Source: an uncultured Clostridium sp. (GTDB taxonomy: Bacteria; Bacillota; Clostridia; TANB77; CAG-508). Taken from it: DNA of 40,809 nucleotides. Positions 8,238-17,004 of this stretch are shown here, piece after piece (within the stretch, counting starts at the first letter, position 1; each line of letters starts with the position of its first letter). Under the pieces are notes generated by a model. That model made no database searches, was not told where the DNA came from, and saw only the letters and a list, made by a program, of their open reading frames with translations. The stretch covers positions 1 to 40,809 of the forward strand of contig CANEEJ010000007.1 in the NCBI GenBank assembly GCA_947426525.1, given 5' to 3'. The position numbers and the translations under genes are program-made.

Positions 8238-8927
8238 TTAAAAAACAAGGCTCAATCCTGCTATTATAATCACTTTTATCATAGTTTGCATAAAAAATAG
8301 ATAATTAATACATTTAATTCCTGCTGTATTAATTTTATCAAAACCTGCTACTAATTTTTGAATCTCTTCTTGTGAAGATATTTGTTTTTCTTCCATATAT
8401 TCTTTCGCCAAATATCTTGCTTTTATCATAGCATCATTTTCCAAAAATACTCTTACCAAATAATAAATCATACTTAAGATTAAAAAAATACTCAAAAACA
8501 TCATTTTATAAGGTAACCTTTTAAATACTAGTAAAATACAAATCACAATAAAATAAAGTAAATAAATATTGGAAAAAACAAAATTAAACAGTAATAGCTT
8601 TCTATTTTGAATGGAGTGTAAGCATTCATGTGCAATTGTTTGAATTCGTGTATAGCTTTTTTGAATATTTCCAATTGAGATTTTGTTGGTAACTGCTATA
8701 TACAAACTAGCTTCTGCTCCTTCGTTTTCTTCTATTTTAACTTTTTCATTTTTTAGTTTTTTTAAGTATTCTTTACACATTTGTATATTACTTGGATAAG
8801 CCTTTGCTAGCTTGTCTAATTCTTCGTCATCTCCTATATGTTTTAATTCTTTCATCCTATAATCAAAAATATATTTTAGTACTATGATACTAATAAATGC
8901 AATCACGCCTATTATAATAAATTCCAT
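8238..8927 (-). CDS. Membrane protein with HExxH metallopeptidase motif
   Basis: Protein of 229 aa with an N-terminal helix (residues 2-19), a soluble stretch, the motif AHECLHS at about residue 100 (a zinc-binding HExxH), then two closely spaced helices (about 115-162) and a hydrophobic C-terminus. The arrangement, with the motif before a helical hairpin, resembles small membrane-embedded zinc peptidases such as the YugP type, but I cannot assign the family with confidence. It leads a probable two-gene operon with the acetyltransferase. Confidence 0.6.
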   Translation of the reverse strand: MEFIIIGVIAFISIIVLKYIFDYRMKELKHIGDDEELDKLAKAYPSNIQMCKEYLKKLKNEKVKIEENEGAEASLYIAVTNKISIGNIQKSYTRIQTIAHECLHSIQNRKLLLFNFVFSNIYLLYFIVICILLVFKRLPYKMMFLSIFLILSMIYYLVRVFLENDAMIKARYLAKEYMEEKQISSQEEIQKLVAGFDKINTAGIKCINYLFFMQTMIKVIIIAGLSLVF

Positions 8928-8965
8928 TCTAATTCTCCATTCCTTTTATTTCTTTTCATACGAAT

Positions 8966-9004
8966 AAATGAACATATAAATATTTAATATTTATATGTTC
9001 ATTT
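8966..9004. repeat. 39-base perfect AT-rich palindrome
   Basis: Arms of 19 bases (AAATGAACATATAAATATT and its exact complement) around one central base. It lies 29 bases past the ylbF-like stop and about 40 bases before the start of the HExxH gene. It could be a terminator (no strong T-run follows on the minus strand) or an operator for the downstream pair. Confidence 0.75.
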
Positions 9005-9033
9005 GTTATAATTATACAATCCAAAATAATTAC

Positions 9034-9366
9034 CTACATTACATCTCTAATTGCTTCCCCAATTATCTTATTGACATCAGCAATCACAATATTAAACTTT
9101 GTTTCTGCTTCAAAAAACTTTTTAGCATCATCTATTTCTATCAATTCTGCATACAATTCTTGCATTTCTTTGAATTTTTCTTCATCTTGTTTTCCTGTTT
9201 GCATTGCTATTAATTGTGTTTCATATCTTTTTTGTTCAAATTGCGCCATTTTTTCTTTTAAACTGGTATTTAAATTTAAAGCTTGTTTTGCCATTTTATA
9301 ATTTATATATTCTTCTGATTGTTTAATTTCTTGTGCTAATCGATTAGCTGTATCATAAATATTCAT
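9034..9366 (-). CDS. YlbF/YmcA family regulator
   Basis: All-helical 110-aa protein of the Com_YlbF (DUF964) family, starting MNIYDTANRLAQEIKQSEEY, with KFKEMQELYAELIEIDDAKKFFEAE typical of the second half of the fold. In Bacillus subtilis, YlbF and YmcA with YaaT form a complex that partners RNase Y in mRNA maturation and affects competence, biofilm and sporulation. Which paralogue this is cannot be decided here. It is the last gene of the yqfC-to-ylbF run and begins one base after the preceding gene ends. Confidence 0.85.
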   Translation of the reverse strand: MNIYDTANRLAQEIKQSEEYINYKMAKQALNLNTSLKEKMAQFEQKRYETQLIAMQTGKQDEEKFKEMQELYAELIEIDDAKKFFEAETKFNIVIADVNKIIGEAIRDVM

Positions 9367-9367
9367 T

Positions 9368-10432
9368 TTACACTCCTTCTTCTAAAACAACTTTTGCATC
9401 AGTTGGACAGATGTTAACAAATGTATTTCCATCGTTTACTTCAATTTTATTGCCTTCTAAATCTTGGTACACGGTTTGTTCTTCTCTTGCATTTTTTACA
9501 CATTTTATTTTGATAGCTCTTCCATTGGTAATATAGTAACCATCAAATGTTCCTATGTTTTTAATTCCTTGTCTTCCTTTGTTTTCAACATCTACTAATG
9601 TATAATTATCACAGAATGTTACAATGATGTTTTTAGTGGTTATTGTTTCCTTGGTATCCCAATCTGTTTGTTCTTTTCCTCTTGCTAGCCTTTTATAAAC
9701 TTTATTTTCTTCGTCATATACGTATTTTACAGTTTGAAGTTGAGAATGTGGTATGGTTACACTAATGGCTCCTTGCCCCTGTTCTAAGTTCACTTCATCT
9801 GTTACATAATTTAATACACTTTCTTTTTTTGAAGTCATTTTAAATTTTTTATTTTTAGCTGACTCTATTAACTTAGCCATACTAGTAACTGCATTATGTG
9901 GTGCTGCTTTTTCTCTTACTCTTGTAAAAGTTGTTCCATCTTCTGCTATTCCATCAATTTCATTGATACTATATCTCTTGATATCACCTGCTGCTTGTGG
10001 GCTTTCACCAAAATGTGCATAAATAGCATCATTTTCCATAGCATAATCCAAGAAATAATGTCTTGCACTTCTAACTGGTCCTATTTTCTCAACATCTACC
10101 CCTTTAAATAGAGCCATTAGTCTGGTTTCTCCACCTTCTGCTATTATTTCATAAACCATATAAGCCTTTTGTAATCCAGCTTGTGGCCACGCATCGCTAT
10201 GATTGTCTATCATTACAGCAATTGGTCTATCATTTCCTTTAAATATTTGCACTTGCTTTTCTTCTATTTCTACTGTCATTGGTTCGTCTTCTTTTACTGT
10301 TGTCTCTTGATTTTCTTTATCTTTTACAATTTTGTATGCTAGTACACCTCCTGCTACAAGAATTAATATAATTAAGATAACAATTAATATTTTTGTTCCT
10401 TTTTTACTATCTGCCGTTCTTTTTCCTTTCAT
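9368..10432 (-). CDS. DUF3048 domain protein, YerB-like
   Basis: Membrane-anchored extracytoplasmic protein of 354 aa: a basic N-terminus, one transmembrane helix (residues about 14-34) and a short acidic linker. Then the DUF3048 domain begins at DRPIAVMIDNHSDAWPQAGL, with EGGETRLMALF and GPVRSARHYFLDYA. No lipobox cysteine is present, so it is anchored by the helix. B. subtilis YerB has this domain; function unknown. It lies 18 bases after ybeY and one base before the ylbF-like gene, clearly in the same operon. Confidence 0.88.
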   Translation of the reverse strand: MKGKRTADSKKGTKILIVILIILILVAGGVLAYKIVKDKENQETTVKEDEPMTVEIEEKQVQIFKGNDRPIAVMIDNHSDAWPQAGLQKAYMVYEIIAEGGETRLMALFKGVDVEKIGPVRSARHYFLDYAMENDAIYAHFGESPQAAGDIKRYSINEIDGIAEDGTTFTRVREKAAPHNAVTSMAKLIESAKNKKFKMTSKKESVLNYVTDEVNLEQGQGAISVTIPHSQLQTVKYVYDEENKVYKRLARGKEQTDWDTKETITTKNIIVTFCDNYTLVDVENKGRQGIKNIGTFDGYYITNGRAIKIKCVKNAREEQTVYQDLEGNKIEVNDGNTFVNICPTDAKVVLEEGV

Positions 10433-10450
10433 CTAAAGTCCCTCCTTTTA

Positions 10451-10921
10451 TTATCGATTAATTTTTAAATCTGCTAATATTTTTTCTTCTTTTGGTCTCA
10501 TTTTTACTTTGTCTTCTTCTTTGATATGATCATATCCCATTAGGTGATAAAACCCATGAACTATCATATAGCTAAATTCTCTTTCAAAACTATGTTCATA
10601 TTCTTTTGCTTGTTCTTCTACTCTTTCTATGGAAATAACAATATCTCCTAAAATATCTTCTTGTATAAAGTCTTGTTTTTTTAGTTTTTCTTCTAACTCG
10701 TCCTTTTCGAACATAGGAAAAGAAAGTACATCTGTTTCCTTATCAATATTTCTATACTCCTGATTGATTTTTCTTATATTTTCTGGAGTTGTTACAATAA
10801 TTGTGATTGATAATTTTGTGTTTTCTAATTTTTCTTCTTTAAAACACTGTGACAATACTTTCTTTATTATTTCTTCGTATTCTTTTTTTTCTTCTATTTC
10901 TTGATATATTATTTCATACAT
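10451..10921 (-). CDS. ybeY: Endoribonuclease YbeY, rRNA maturation factor
   Basis: YbeY (156 aa) is a single-strand metallo-endoribonuclease acting in 16S rRNA 3' maturation and ribosome quality control. The zinc motif HGFYHLMGYDH is present with His122, His126 and His132 in the canonical H-x3-H-x5-H spacing. NQEYRNIDKETDVLSFP is also typical. It is two bases from the unknown 401-aa gene upstream. In many Firmicutes phoH precedes ybeY; here it does not. Confidence 0.95.
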   Translation of the reverse strand: MYEIIYQEIEEKKEYEEIIKKVLSQCFKEEKLENTKLSITIIVTTPENIRKINQEYRNIDKETDVLSFPMFEKDELEEKLKKQDFIQEDILGDIVISIERVEEQAKEYEHSFEREFSYMIVHGFYHLMGYDHIKEEDKVKMRPKEEKILADLKINR

Positions 10922-10923
10922 AT

Positions 10924-12129
10924 TTATGCAACTTCCTTAACTTTTATGTATTTTCCTTCTGAACAATATGAATTTTTGATTTGTTTCATTGCTCCATAGT
11001 CTACTAATTTTCTCTTATAATAAGTGAAAAGTTTCGAATAATCTGTTTTCCCTGTTCTTAGTTTTTTAATATCATCTTTTATAAATAATATTTCTTTTTG
11101 TTTAATATATTCAATAAAATCTGTTTCTTTTAATTGAGCAATTGCTTTATATTTGCTCCAGAAGGCTTTATATTCTTCTCTTGCTTTTTGGGTATCCCAA
11201 TATACCTTAGTAGATAATAATTTTATATTATAGTCTTCAATCAAGTTAATTAGCATTGAATAAGCTCTTTCTCTTTTTGCTGCCATTTTTGTATCTTGTA
11301 CTAATGTTCTAGCATCTTTTAATAGTTTCTCATAACATTGTTCTGCTACAATTAGTGGTAAACTATGTGTAAATAACTTTCTACTAATTCCTAATAATAC
11401 CATATTTTTTTCAATGTTATCTCTGGTATCTAATTTTCCTACCTCATAGGCTTCATACTTTTCATATTCAGATACAACATTTTTTATCGTATCATCATAA
11501 TTAATTTCTATTTTCAAAGATAATATATTTTGGATATATTCTTCTAAAGTATAGAATATTTTTGTATAAATCCATTCTTTTGAAGAATCGTAAGCGTTTG
11601 TGTTATCTGCTACTTTTATAGAATAATTTTTTAGAATGGCTTTGTATAAAGAATCCATTTTGGCAACATAGAATTTATGGTATTTTTCCATTAACTTTTC
11701 TTTGTTTTCAATTCTAATGCCTTCATAATCTAATTCAATTAAATATTTTTGTTTTCTATATTTGTATTCTATATATTCATTTTCTTTTAGACTAGTTACT
11801 TCATAATATTTTGATAATGCATTTTTTTCAAATTCTGAAGCTGTGTTGTTTTTTACTTTTTTATAAATGGAGTCCATTACATATTTATCAAGTGCACTTA
11901 AATAAGCTTCATAAGCAGTATCATATTTCTTTTCTAGTTCTTCTTTATCATAGTTTTCATTATCACTTGTGTAATTTTCAAATGCTTTGATTACATTATT
12001 TCTTTTCATAGAAATTAACATTCCATTAATCCCTATTCTAGTTGGTATTAAAATTCTTGTTAATGTATTAGTTATTTTATTAAAAAAGTTTTTGTCTGCT
12101 CCTGTTATTCTAAGGCTTCTTTCTTCCAT
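10924..12129 (-). CDS. Unknown all-helical protein, 401 aa
   Basis: I do not recognise a family. The sequence is almost entirely charged amphipathic helix, rich in Lys, Glu and Tyr, with no Walker motif, signal peptide or membrane segment. It starts MEERSLRITGADKNFFNKI. Long stretches such as RKQKYLIELDYEGIRIENKE and YSKLFTYYKRKLVDYG suggest a helical-repeat scaffold. It stands between yqfD and ybeY, exactly where phoH is found in most Firmicutes, with 18-base and 2-base gaps, so it is in the operon. It lacks the P-loop of PhoH and cannot be its homologue. A lineage-specific sporulation or ribosome-related role is only a guess. Confidence 0.75.
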   Translation of the reverse strand: MEERSLRITGADKNFFNKITNTLTRILIPTRIGINGMLISMKRNNVIKAFENYTSDNENYDKEELEKKYDTAYEAYLSALDKYVMDSIYKKVKNNTASEFEKNALSKYYEVTSLKENEYIEYKYRKQKYLIELDYEGIRIENKEKLMEKYHKFYVAKMDSLYKAILKNYSIKVADNTNAYDSSKEWIYTKIFYTLEEYIQNILSLKIEINYDDTIKNVVSEYEKYEAYEVGKLDTRDNIEKNMVLLGISRKLFTHSLPLIVAEQCYEKLLKDARTLVQDTKMAAKRERAYSMLINLIEDYNIKLLSTKVYWDTQKAREEYKAFWSKYKAIAQLKETDFIEYIKQKEILFIKDDIKKLRTGKTDYSKLFTYYKRKLVDYGAMKQIKNSYCSEGKYIKVKEVA

Positions 12130-12147
12130 TTAAATTCCTCATTCCCT

Positions 12148-13332
12148 TCAAAAGACAATTTTTTCATTGGTCCCTATATTTTCTAGAACTTCATATGTAA
12201 CATAAACATCAATGCTATCTTCTTTTTCATAGGTGTTGATATTTTTGCCTACAATTGTTTCTTTGTCTTCAATTTCTTCCTCTAATTCTTCTTGTAATCG
12301 TTGTATCCCTAGTTCTTTCGCCTCTTCAACTTGATAGTCTTTTGGTCTTTCTTCTACCTCTTTATAGGTCGTTTTGAGGATTGAAATTGGTAAATAAAAG
12401 TCTGAAAATAATCTCATTTTGTTTTCCGTTTCTATTGTATCATAAATTTTAAATTTTGAAAGCCTTTTCGACAAATTTATTTTAAAATTATTAAATTTTA
12501 TGGTATATTTTTCTTCCTCATTCCCTGTTTGCTCTCTTTCCGTAGTGTGATAAGGAATGTTTTTATATTTTGTATGCCACACTTTTGCTTGGATTTCCCC
12601 TTTTGCATGGACATAACGAATTCCTGTGTATTTTCCTTCCATCCATCCATTTATCAAAGTTTCACCTATATTTACGGTGTCTCCCACTTTCACATTAGCA
12701 GTTCCTGTCTGCGCATTAATCTTAGTAATACTCCCTACTTTATCTGAAATAATACTACAATATTCTTCTTCATTTATAATTTCTGGTTTTTCATCTGCCT
12801 TTACAATTTTTACAATCGCATTCGTTCCTTTTAATTCAATTCCCATCCATGCAATGTCTTTTCTCTGTAATCGAATTTTGTTAATAATTTCTTTTGTATT
12901 AATTTTTGCTTTCCATTCCCCTATTTTCAATCCCGCTTGTGCTATATCTTCTTCCATATGTTCCATTTGTTGTCCATTTTCCTCTCTAATATCCACATTC
13001 CATACAAAATTTGAGGATAAAATCATTGCCACTATTATAATAAGTAGTAAAATAAAAAATATCTTTCTTTTTTTATAACGATGTACTAAAAAAGGAAATC
13101 CTCTTTTGCTCCTTATTTTCACCTTGCATTTTGTCTTTTTCGCAATTTTACAAATTTCCTTAAAATCATGTATTCCTACTCTAAAATCTAATCGTACATC
13201 TTTATGTCTTTTTAAATGCCAAATTGTAATCCCCTTATTTCGGCACATATTAATAAATCTTTCAATATAATATCCCTCAATGGTAATCCCTAAATATCCA
13301 ATTACATAACTAAACAATATTTTTATTATCAT
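12148..13332 (-). CDS. yqfD: Sporulation protein YqfD
   Basis: YqfD (394 aa) is a sporulation membrane protein conserved in endospore formers (SpoIV-type yqfD family). It begins MIIKILFSYVIGYLGITIEG, has a basic region, a transmembrane helix at about residues 91-112, and a large extracytoplasmic domain with AKVWHTKYKNIPYHTTEREQ and a C-terminal segment ending in ENIGTNEKIVF. It follows yqfC by 16 bases, the usual pairing. No in-frame CGG codon. Confidence 0.93.
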   Translation of the reverse strand: MIIKILFSYVIGYLGITIEGYYIERFINMCRNKGITIWHLKRHKDVRLDFRVGIHDFKEICKIAKKTKCKVKIRSKRGFPFLVHRYKKRKIFFILLLIIIVAMILSSNFVWNVDIREENGQQMEHMEEDIAQAGLKIGEWKAKINTKEIINKIRLQRKDIAWMGIELKGTNAIVKIVKADEKPEIINEEEYCSIISDKVGSITKINAQTGTANVKVGDTVNIGETLINGWMEGKYTGIRYVHAKGEIQAKVWHTKYKNIPYHTTEREQTGNEEEKYTIKFNNFKINLSKRLSKFKIYDTIETENKMRLFSDFYLPISILKTTYKEVEERPKDYQVEEAKELGIQRLQEELEEEIEDKETIVGKNINTYEKEDSIDVYVTYEVLENIGTNEKIVF

Positions 13333-13348
13333 GCTATTTTAAGTCCTT

Positions 13349-13627
13349 TCAATCAACAGTTCTTTCTATATCCATACTTTCAATCTTCCCTGTCACCTTA
13401 ATATCATCATTTGTCATATTTTCTAAATTAAGATTAAAACCATTGATATTAATAATCCCAATATGAGTATTAATTCTAACAAAAAACTCCTCATATTCTA
13501 GTATTCCTTTAAAATTTTCAATAATCATTTCATCAAAACCTGTTATGATAATTTTAGGGATATTGGAACAAACTTCCTTTGGCATCTCTAATATTTTATC
13601 TAATTTATTGTAGTTTTTCTTTCTCAT
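13349..13627 (-). CDS. yqfC: Sporulation protein YqfC
   Basis: YqfC (92 aa) is a small YabP-like sporulation protein encoded with yqfD. The start at 13627 (MRKKNYNKLDKILEMPKEVC) is fixed by AAGGAGGT about seven bases upstream. The frame remains open upstream, but only through the palindromic repeat, so those 54 codons are not counted. Family features are PKIIITGFDEMIIENFKGIL and GIININGFNLNLENM. It heads the yqfC-yqfD-unknown-ybeY-yerB-ylbF operon, whose promoter must lie upstream in or beyond the repeat. Confidence 0.92.
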   Translation of the reverse strand: MRKKNYNKLDKILEMPKEVCSNIPKIIITGFDEMIIENFKGILEYEEFFVRINTHIGIININGFNLNLENMTNDDIKVTGKIESMDIERTVD

Positions 13628-13640
13628 GCACTTACCTCCT

Positions 13641-13775
13641 TGTCGTGTTGGGGACGGTTCTTTTCCGACATTTATGTCGGTTTGGGGACATATCTTTAGT
13701 TTTTTACCTATCATTATTGAAGATGTGTCCCCAAAACGACATAAATGTCGGAAAAGAACCGTCCCCAATACGACA
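13641..13775. repeat. 135-base inverted repeat, GGGGACGGTTCTTTT class
   Basis: Outer arms of about 50 bases read TGTCGT-TTGGGGACGGTTCTTTTCCG, then ACATTTATGTCG, then TTTGGGGACA; each arm contains its own small palindrome. The arms match almost perfectly (a few mismatches such as GTCGTG/TACGAC). It starts directly after the pdaA stop (13776) and ends just before the yqfC ribosome binding site. Confidence 0.9.
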
Positions 13776-14577
13776 CTATTCAAATTCATCTAATGATTTA
13801 AATTCATACTCCATATTTTTTGCTTCCTTTATTACACTATCTAAAATGTTCGTATTTGTTTTAGAATTTCCATGTAATAACATAATTTCGCCATTGTGTA
13901 AATTGTCTAATATTTTTTTCTTTGATTTTGATTCGTCTGGCTGTTTGTCTTCATTCCAATCTTCATAAGCAAATGACCACATAACAGTTGTATAACCTAA
14001 TTGATTTGTTACTTGTAAACTATGTTGACTAAATTCTCCTTTGGGTGGTCTAATATATTTCATTTCATAACCGAAATTTTTCATTTACTACTTGATGCAA
14101 GTCCATAACTTCTGTTTTTATCTTATCCTCACTTAATTCAGGCATACTTTTATGATTAACAGTATGATTTCCTACTATATGTCCTTCTTCTATCATTTGC
14201 TTTACTAAATCTGGCTGACTATTTACATAGTGCGCTGTGATAAAAAATGTTGCTTTTACCTGATTTTCTTTTAATGTGTTTAATAATTGTGGGGTATATC
14301 CTGCTTCATATCCTTCATCAAAGGTCAAATAAATATTTTTCTTTTCTCTATTTCCTAAACAAATCCCCTTATTTTCTTCTAATACCTTTTTGTTATTGCT
14401 CCCTACATCTGGTTGTTCGTGATTATCATTTCTTTTTATTCCCCACCCTATTTTTTGATTACTAATACTTCCTGCATTTGTTTGGATTTCATCTGTCTTT
14501 GTATTCATAGATATAACACTTAAAGAAAAAATAGCAACTACCAAAATTACTGAAGTTACACTTTTTAGATTTTTCAT
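13776..14577 (-). CDS. pdaA: PdaA-type polysaccharide deacetylase, read through a +1 shift at a CGG codon
   Basis: In spores, PdaA de-N-acetylates muramic acid to make cortex delta-lactam. Frame 1 (14065-14577) has a signal peptide, then IGWGIKRNDNHEQPD, the metal-site TFDEGYE, FFITAHYV and the HxxxH motif GNHTVNH. It ends VNEKFRL-stop. Frame 2 (13776-14084) carries on with YEMKYIRPPKGEFSQHSL and the C-terminal motif IMLLHGNSKTN. Skipping one base at the in-frame CGG 14071-14073 joins them as VNEKF|GYEMKYIRPP and gives 266 aa, the normal PdaA length. All catalytic motifs are then in order in one chain, so decay is unlikely. The gene is alone, with the long inverted repeat directly after its TAG stop. 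Confidence 0.85.
14071..14073 (-). other. Candidate +1 recoding site 2: TTT CGG T
   Basis: In-frame CGG, codon 169 of the pdaA frame; zero-frame translation stops two codons later (TTA TGA). In the +1 frame GGT TAT GAA ATG AAA continues the deacetylase. The P-site codon UUU can re-pair perfectly as UUC after a +1 slip. Confidence 0.8.
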
Positions 14578-14725
14578 ACTGCTTCCTCCTATTTATTTTA
14601 CTATTACATATATATTAAAAATTCCAAAAAATATGAAAAATGTTCTTTGTGATAGTTATTTTTCTACTTTTGAACGCTAGTCATACGAATTGTTCTATCA
14701 AATTGGATAATTTTGTAAATTCCTA

Positions 14726-14754
14726 TTGACAAGTTGGATTTTTTAGATTATATT
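14726..14754 (+). promoter_or_regulatory. agrA-agrC promoter
   Basis: TTGACA (14726-14731), 17-base spacer, TATATT (14749-14754), about 100 bases before agrA. The 275-base gap 14578-14852 otherwise shows no gene; clear LytTR direct repeats were not recognised. Confidence 0.75.
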
Positions 14755-14852
14755 GGTATTATGTTTGGAAAATTAAGGTAATTTGGTGAATTTTGTCAAA
14801 CCTTGTTTCCTATTTTTTTTCGACTATTTTATTATTAATAAGGAGATGTGTA

Positions 14853-15566
14853 ATGTTAAATTTCGTAATTTGTGACGATAACTTAAATTTATTAGACAGA
14901 TTAGACAAAATGTTAGAAACAATATTTTCAAAAAATAATTACGATGCTTCTGTTGGTTTTAAATCTGATAACGCAGATGACATCTTAGACTATGTTGATA
15001 AAAACACGGTTGATGTTTTAATGTTAGATATTAATCTAAAGTCTAATAAAAGTGGCTTAGAATTAGCTAAAGAAATTAGAAAGAAGAAGAAAAATGCTTA
15101 TATTATTTTTACTACTGGTCATTTAGAATATGCTATGGTTGCTTATAAATATAAAACTTTTGATTATCTTCCAAAACCTATTGCTTATGAAAGGTTAGAG
15201 GATACTATTAGGCGTTTATTTGAAGATGCTAATGAACTAAGCAAAAATTATATCAAGCTAGATAACAAGAATACAATTGTTGATGAGGCTGAAGTTCAAT
15301 ATATAAAAAGAGATGGTATGAAGTTAGTTTTTCATACGTCTTCTCGTGATTATGATACTTATAGTTCTTTTAATAAGTTTCAAGAAAAGTTACCTAATAC
15401 TTATGTAAGATGTCATAAATCATATATTGCGAATTTGAATCAAATTAAAGATGTTGAACCAGTTTCTGGAGTTATTACTTTTGCTAATGGCGATACTTGT
15501 GATATCGGTCCTAAATACAAAAGAGAATTTATGGAGGTTTTAAAGAATTATGGAAGTTTTGAATAA
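14853..15566 (+). CDS. agrA: LytTR-family response regulator (AgrA-like)
   Basis: Response regulator of 237 aa from ATG 14853, fixed by AAGGAG upstream; the open frame to 14793 is not used. The receiver domain has the acidic pair Asp8/Asp9, phospho-acceptor Asp59 (VLMLDINL), Thr87 and Lys108 of YLPKP. The C-terminal LytTR DNA-binding domain (about 130-237) has YIKRDGMKLVFHTS and YVRCHKSYIANLNQI. In agr systems AgrC phosphorylates AgrA, which activates agrBD and targets. It overlaps agrC by 17 bases. Confidence 0.92.
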   Translation: MLNFVICDDNLNLLDRLDKMLETIFSKNNYDASVGFKSDNADDILDYVDKNTVDVLMLDINLKSNKSGLELAKEIRKKKKNAYIIFTTGHLEYAMVAYKYKTFDYLPKPIAYERLEDTIRRLFEDANELSKNYIKLDNKNTIVDEAEVQYIKRDGMKLVFHTSSRDYDTYSSFNKFQEKLPNTYVRCHKSYIANLNQIKDVEPVSGVITFANGDTCDIGPKYKREFMEVLKNYGSFE

Positions 15567-16893
15567 TATTTGGATGGCGCTTAGCACGCCAAATGAAGGA
15601 TTAGCTAATTTTATAGTTTCAATAGGTATTTTCTTGGAACACTTTCTATTTATGAATATATTTATCGTTATATTAGATTTATCAGCTACTAAAAAACAAA
15701 AAATAATATATGTAGTATTTATGTCAATTATAAGTATTATCTTAATGTATCTAGTTCCTAGTCCATTCAATATTCTATTGAACTATTTAATTATGATTAG
15801 TCTAGTTTACTTTATTTTTAAAAATTCTTTATTAAAAACTAGTATTTGTGTTGTAGTTTCTGGTATTATTTTTAATATTATTAGTGCTTTATTATTAAAT
15901 CCTTATTTAAGAATTTTTAATATTACAACTGACAAATTAACAGTAATTCCAATTTATCGATTTCTATATATAAATTTAATGTATTTTACAGTATTTATTA
16001 TATATTTAATTTTGAAATACAAAAACTTACGAATACATTTTGTTGAAAACATAGATAAGAATACTAAACTAATAATCATTGCTAACATTTTATTAGGAAT
16101 TCTTGCAATTGTTACACAATCAATTATGCTGTTTTACTATGTTGATATAATGCCAATACTTCTTACTTTCTTTAATTTCATAACTGTATTAACTTATTTT
16201 GGTATCAGTATATACAGCTTATCAAAAACTTTTAAATTAGTATTAACAACACAAAAATTAGAAAGTGCAGAAGCCTACAATGATACGCTACACATTTTAC
16301 ATGATAATGTACGTGGATTTAAACATGATTTTGATAATATTGTTACAACCATTGGCGGCTATATTAGAACTGATGATATGGAAGGTTTAAAAAACTATTA
16401 TTTACAACTAGAAGATGATTGCCAAAGAGTAAATAACCTATATGTCTTAAACCCAGATATTATAAATAATGATGGTATTTATAATTTGCTAACTAAAAAA
16501 TATAATGATGCTGATTCTAAAGATATTAAAGTAACAATAACGGTTCTATTAGATTTATCTACTTTAAAAATGAAAATCTATGAATTTGCAAGAATGTTAG
16601 GTATTCTTTTAGATAATGCTATTGAAGCAAGTGCCGAATGTGAAGAAAAAGTTATTAATATTACTTTTAGAAATGATACTAGAAATAACAGACAATTAAT
16701 AATTATTGAAAATTCTTATGCTAATAAAGAAGTTGATACTGAAAAGATATTTGAAAAAGGTGTTTCCGAAAAAGAAAATCATACTGGATTAGGATTATGG
16801 GAAGTTCGCAAAATTATAAATAAAAATAAAAATACTAATTTATATACTTCTAAAACAGAACATCTTTTTTCACAACAATTAGAAATCTATTAA
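15550..16893 (+). CDS. agrC: Quorum-sensing sensor histidine kinase (AgrC-like)
   Basis: Membrane sensor kinase of 447 aa. About six hydrophobic segments fill residues 12-220, the AgrC-type peptide-sensing domain. The H-box is at about residue 259 (VRGFKHDFDNIVTTIGGYI), and a GHKL ATPase domain follows with the N-box LDNAIEAS (about 354) and GLGLWEV. GGAGG lies about 12 bases before ATG 15550, within the agrA end. It should sense the peptide from the facing agrD gene. Confidence 0.92.
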   Translation: MEVLNNIWMALSTPNEGLANFIVSIGIFLEHFLFMNIFIVILDLSATKKQKIIYVVFMSIISIILMYLVPSPFNILLNYLIMISLVYFIFKNSLLKTSICVVVSGIIFNIISALLLNPYLRIFNITTDKLTVIPIYRFLYINLMYFTVFIIYLILKYKNLRIHFVENIDKNTKLIIIANILLGILAIVTQSIMLFYYVDIMPILLTFFNFITVLTYFGISIYSLSKTFKLVLTTQKLESAEAYNDTLHILHDNVRGFKHDFDNIVTTIGGYIRTDDMEGLKNYYLQLEDDCQRVNNLYVLNPDIINNDGIYNLLTKKYNDADSKDIKVTITVLLDLSTLKMKIYEFARMLGILLDNAIEASAECEEKVINITFRNDTRNNRQLIIIENSYANKEVDTEKIFEKGVSEKENHTGLGLWEVRKIINKNKNTNLYTSKTEHLFSQQLEIY

Positions 16894-16939
16894 TCCAACA
16901 AAAAAAACAACTTGCATAAGTTGCTTTTTTTGTTGGATT
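16892..16939. terminator. Bidirectional terminator between agrC and agrD
   Basis: Long stem: AATCCAACAAAAAAAACAACTT-type left arm, loop GCAT, right arm with one mismatch and a T7 run. It starts at the agrC stop codon and separates the two converging agr units. The arms are written here only in part: left AATCCAACAAAAAAAACAAC, right GTTGCTTTTTTTGTTGGATT. Confidence 0.85.
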
Positions 16940-17004
16940 GTATCATTATAACTTTTAAGTTATAGCATTGGCAAAAATAATTTTCCGTCCTATTTTTACC
17001 AATT

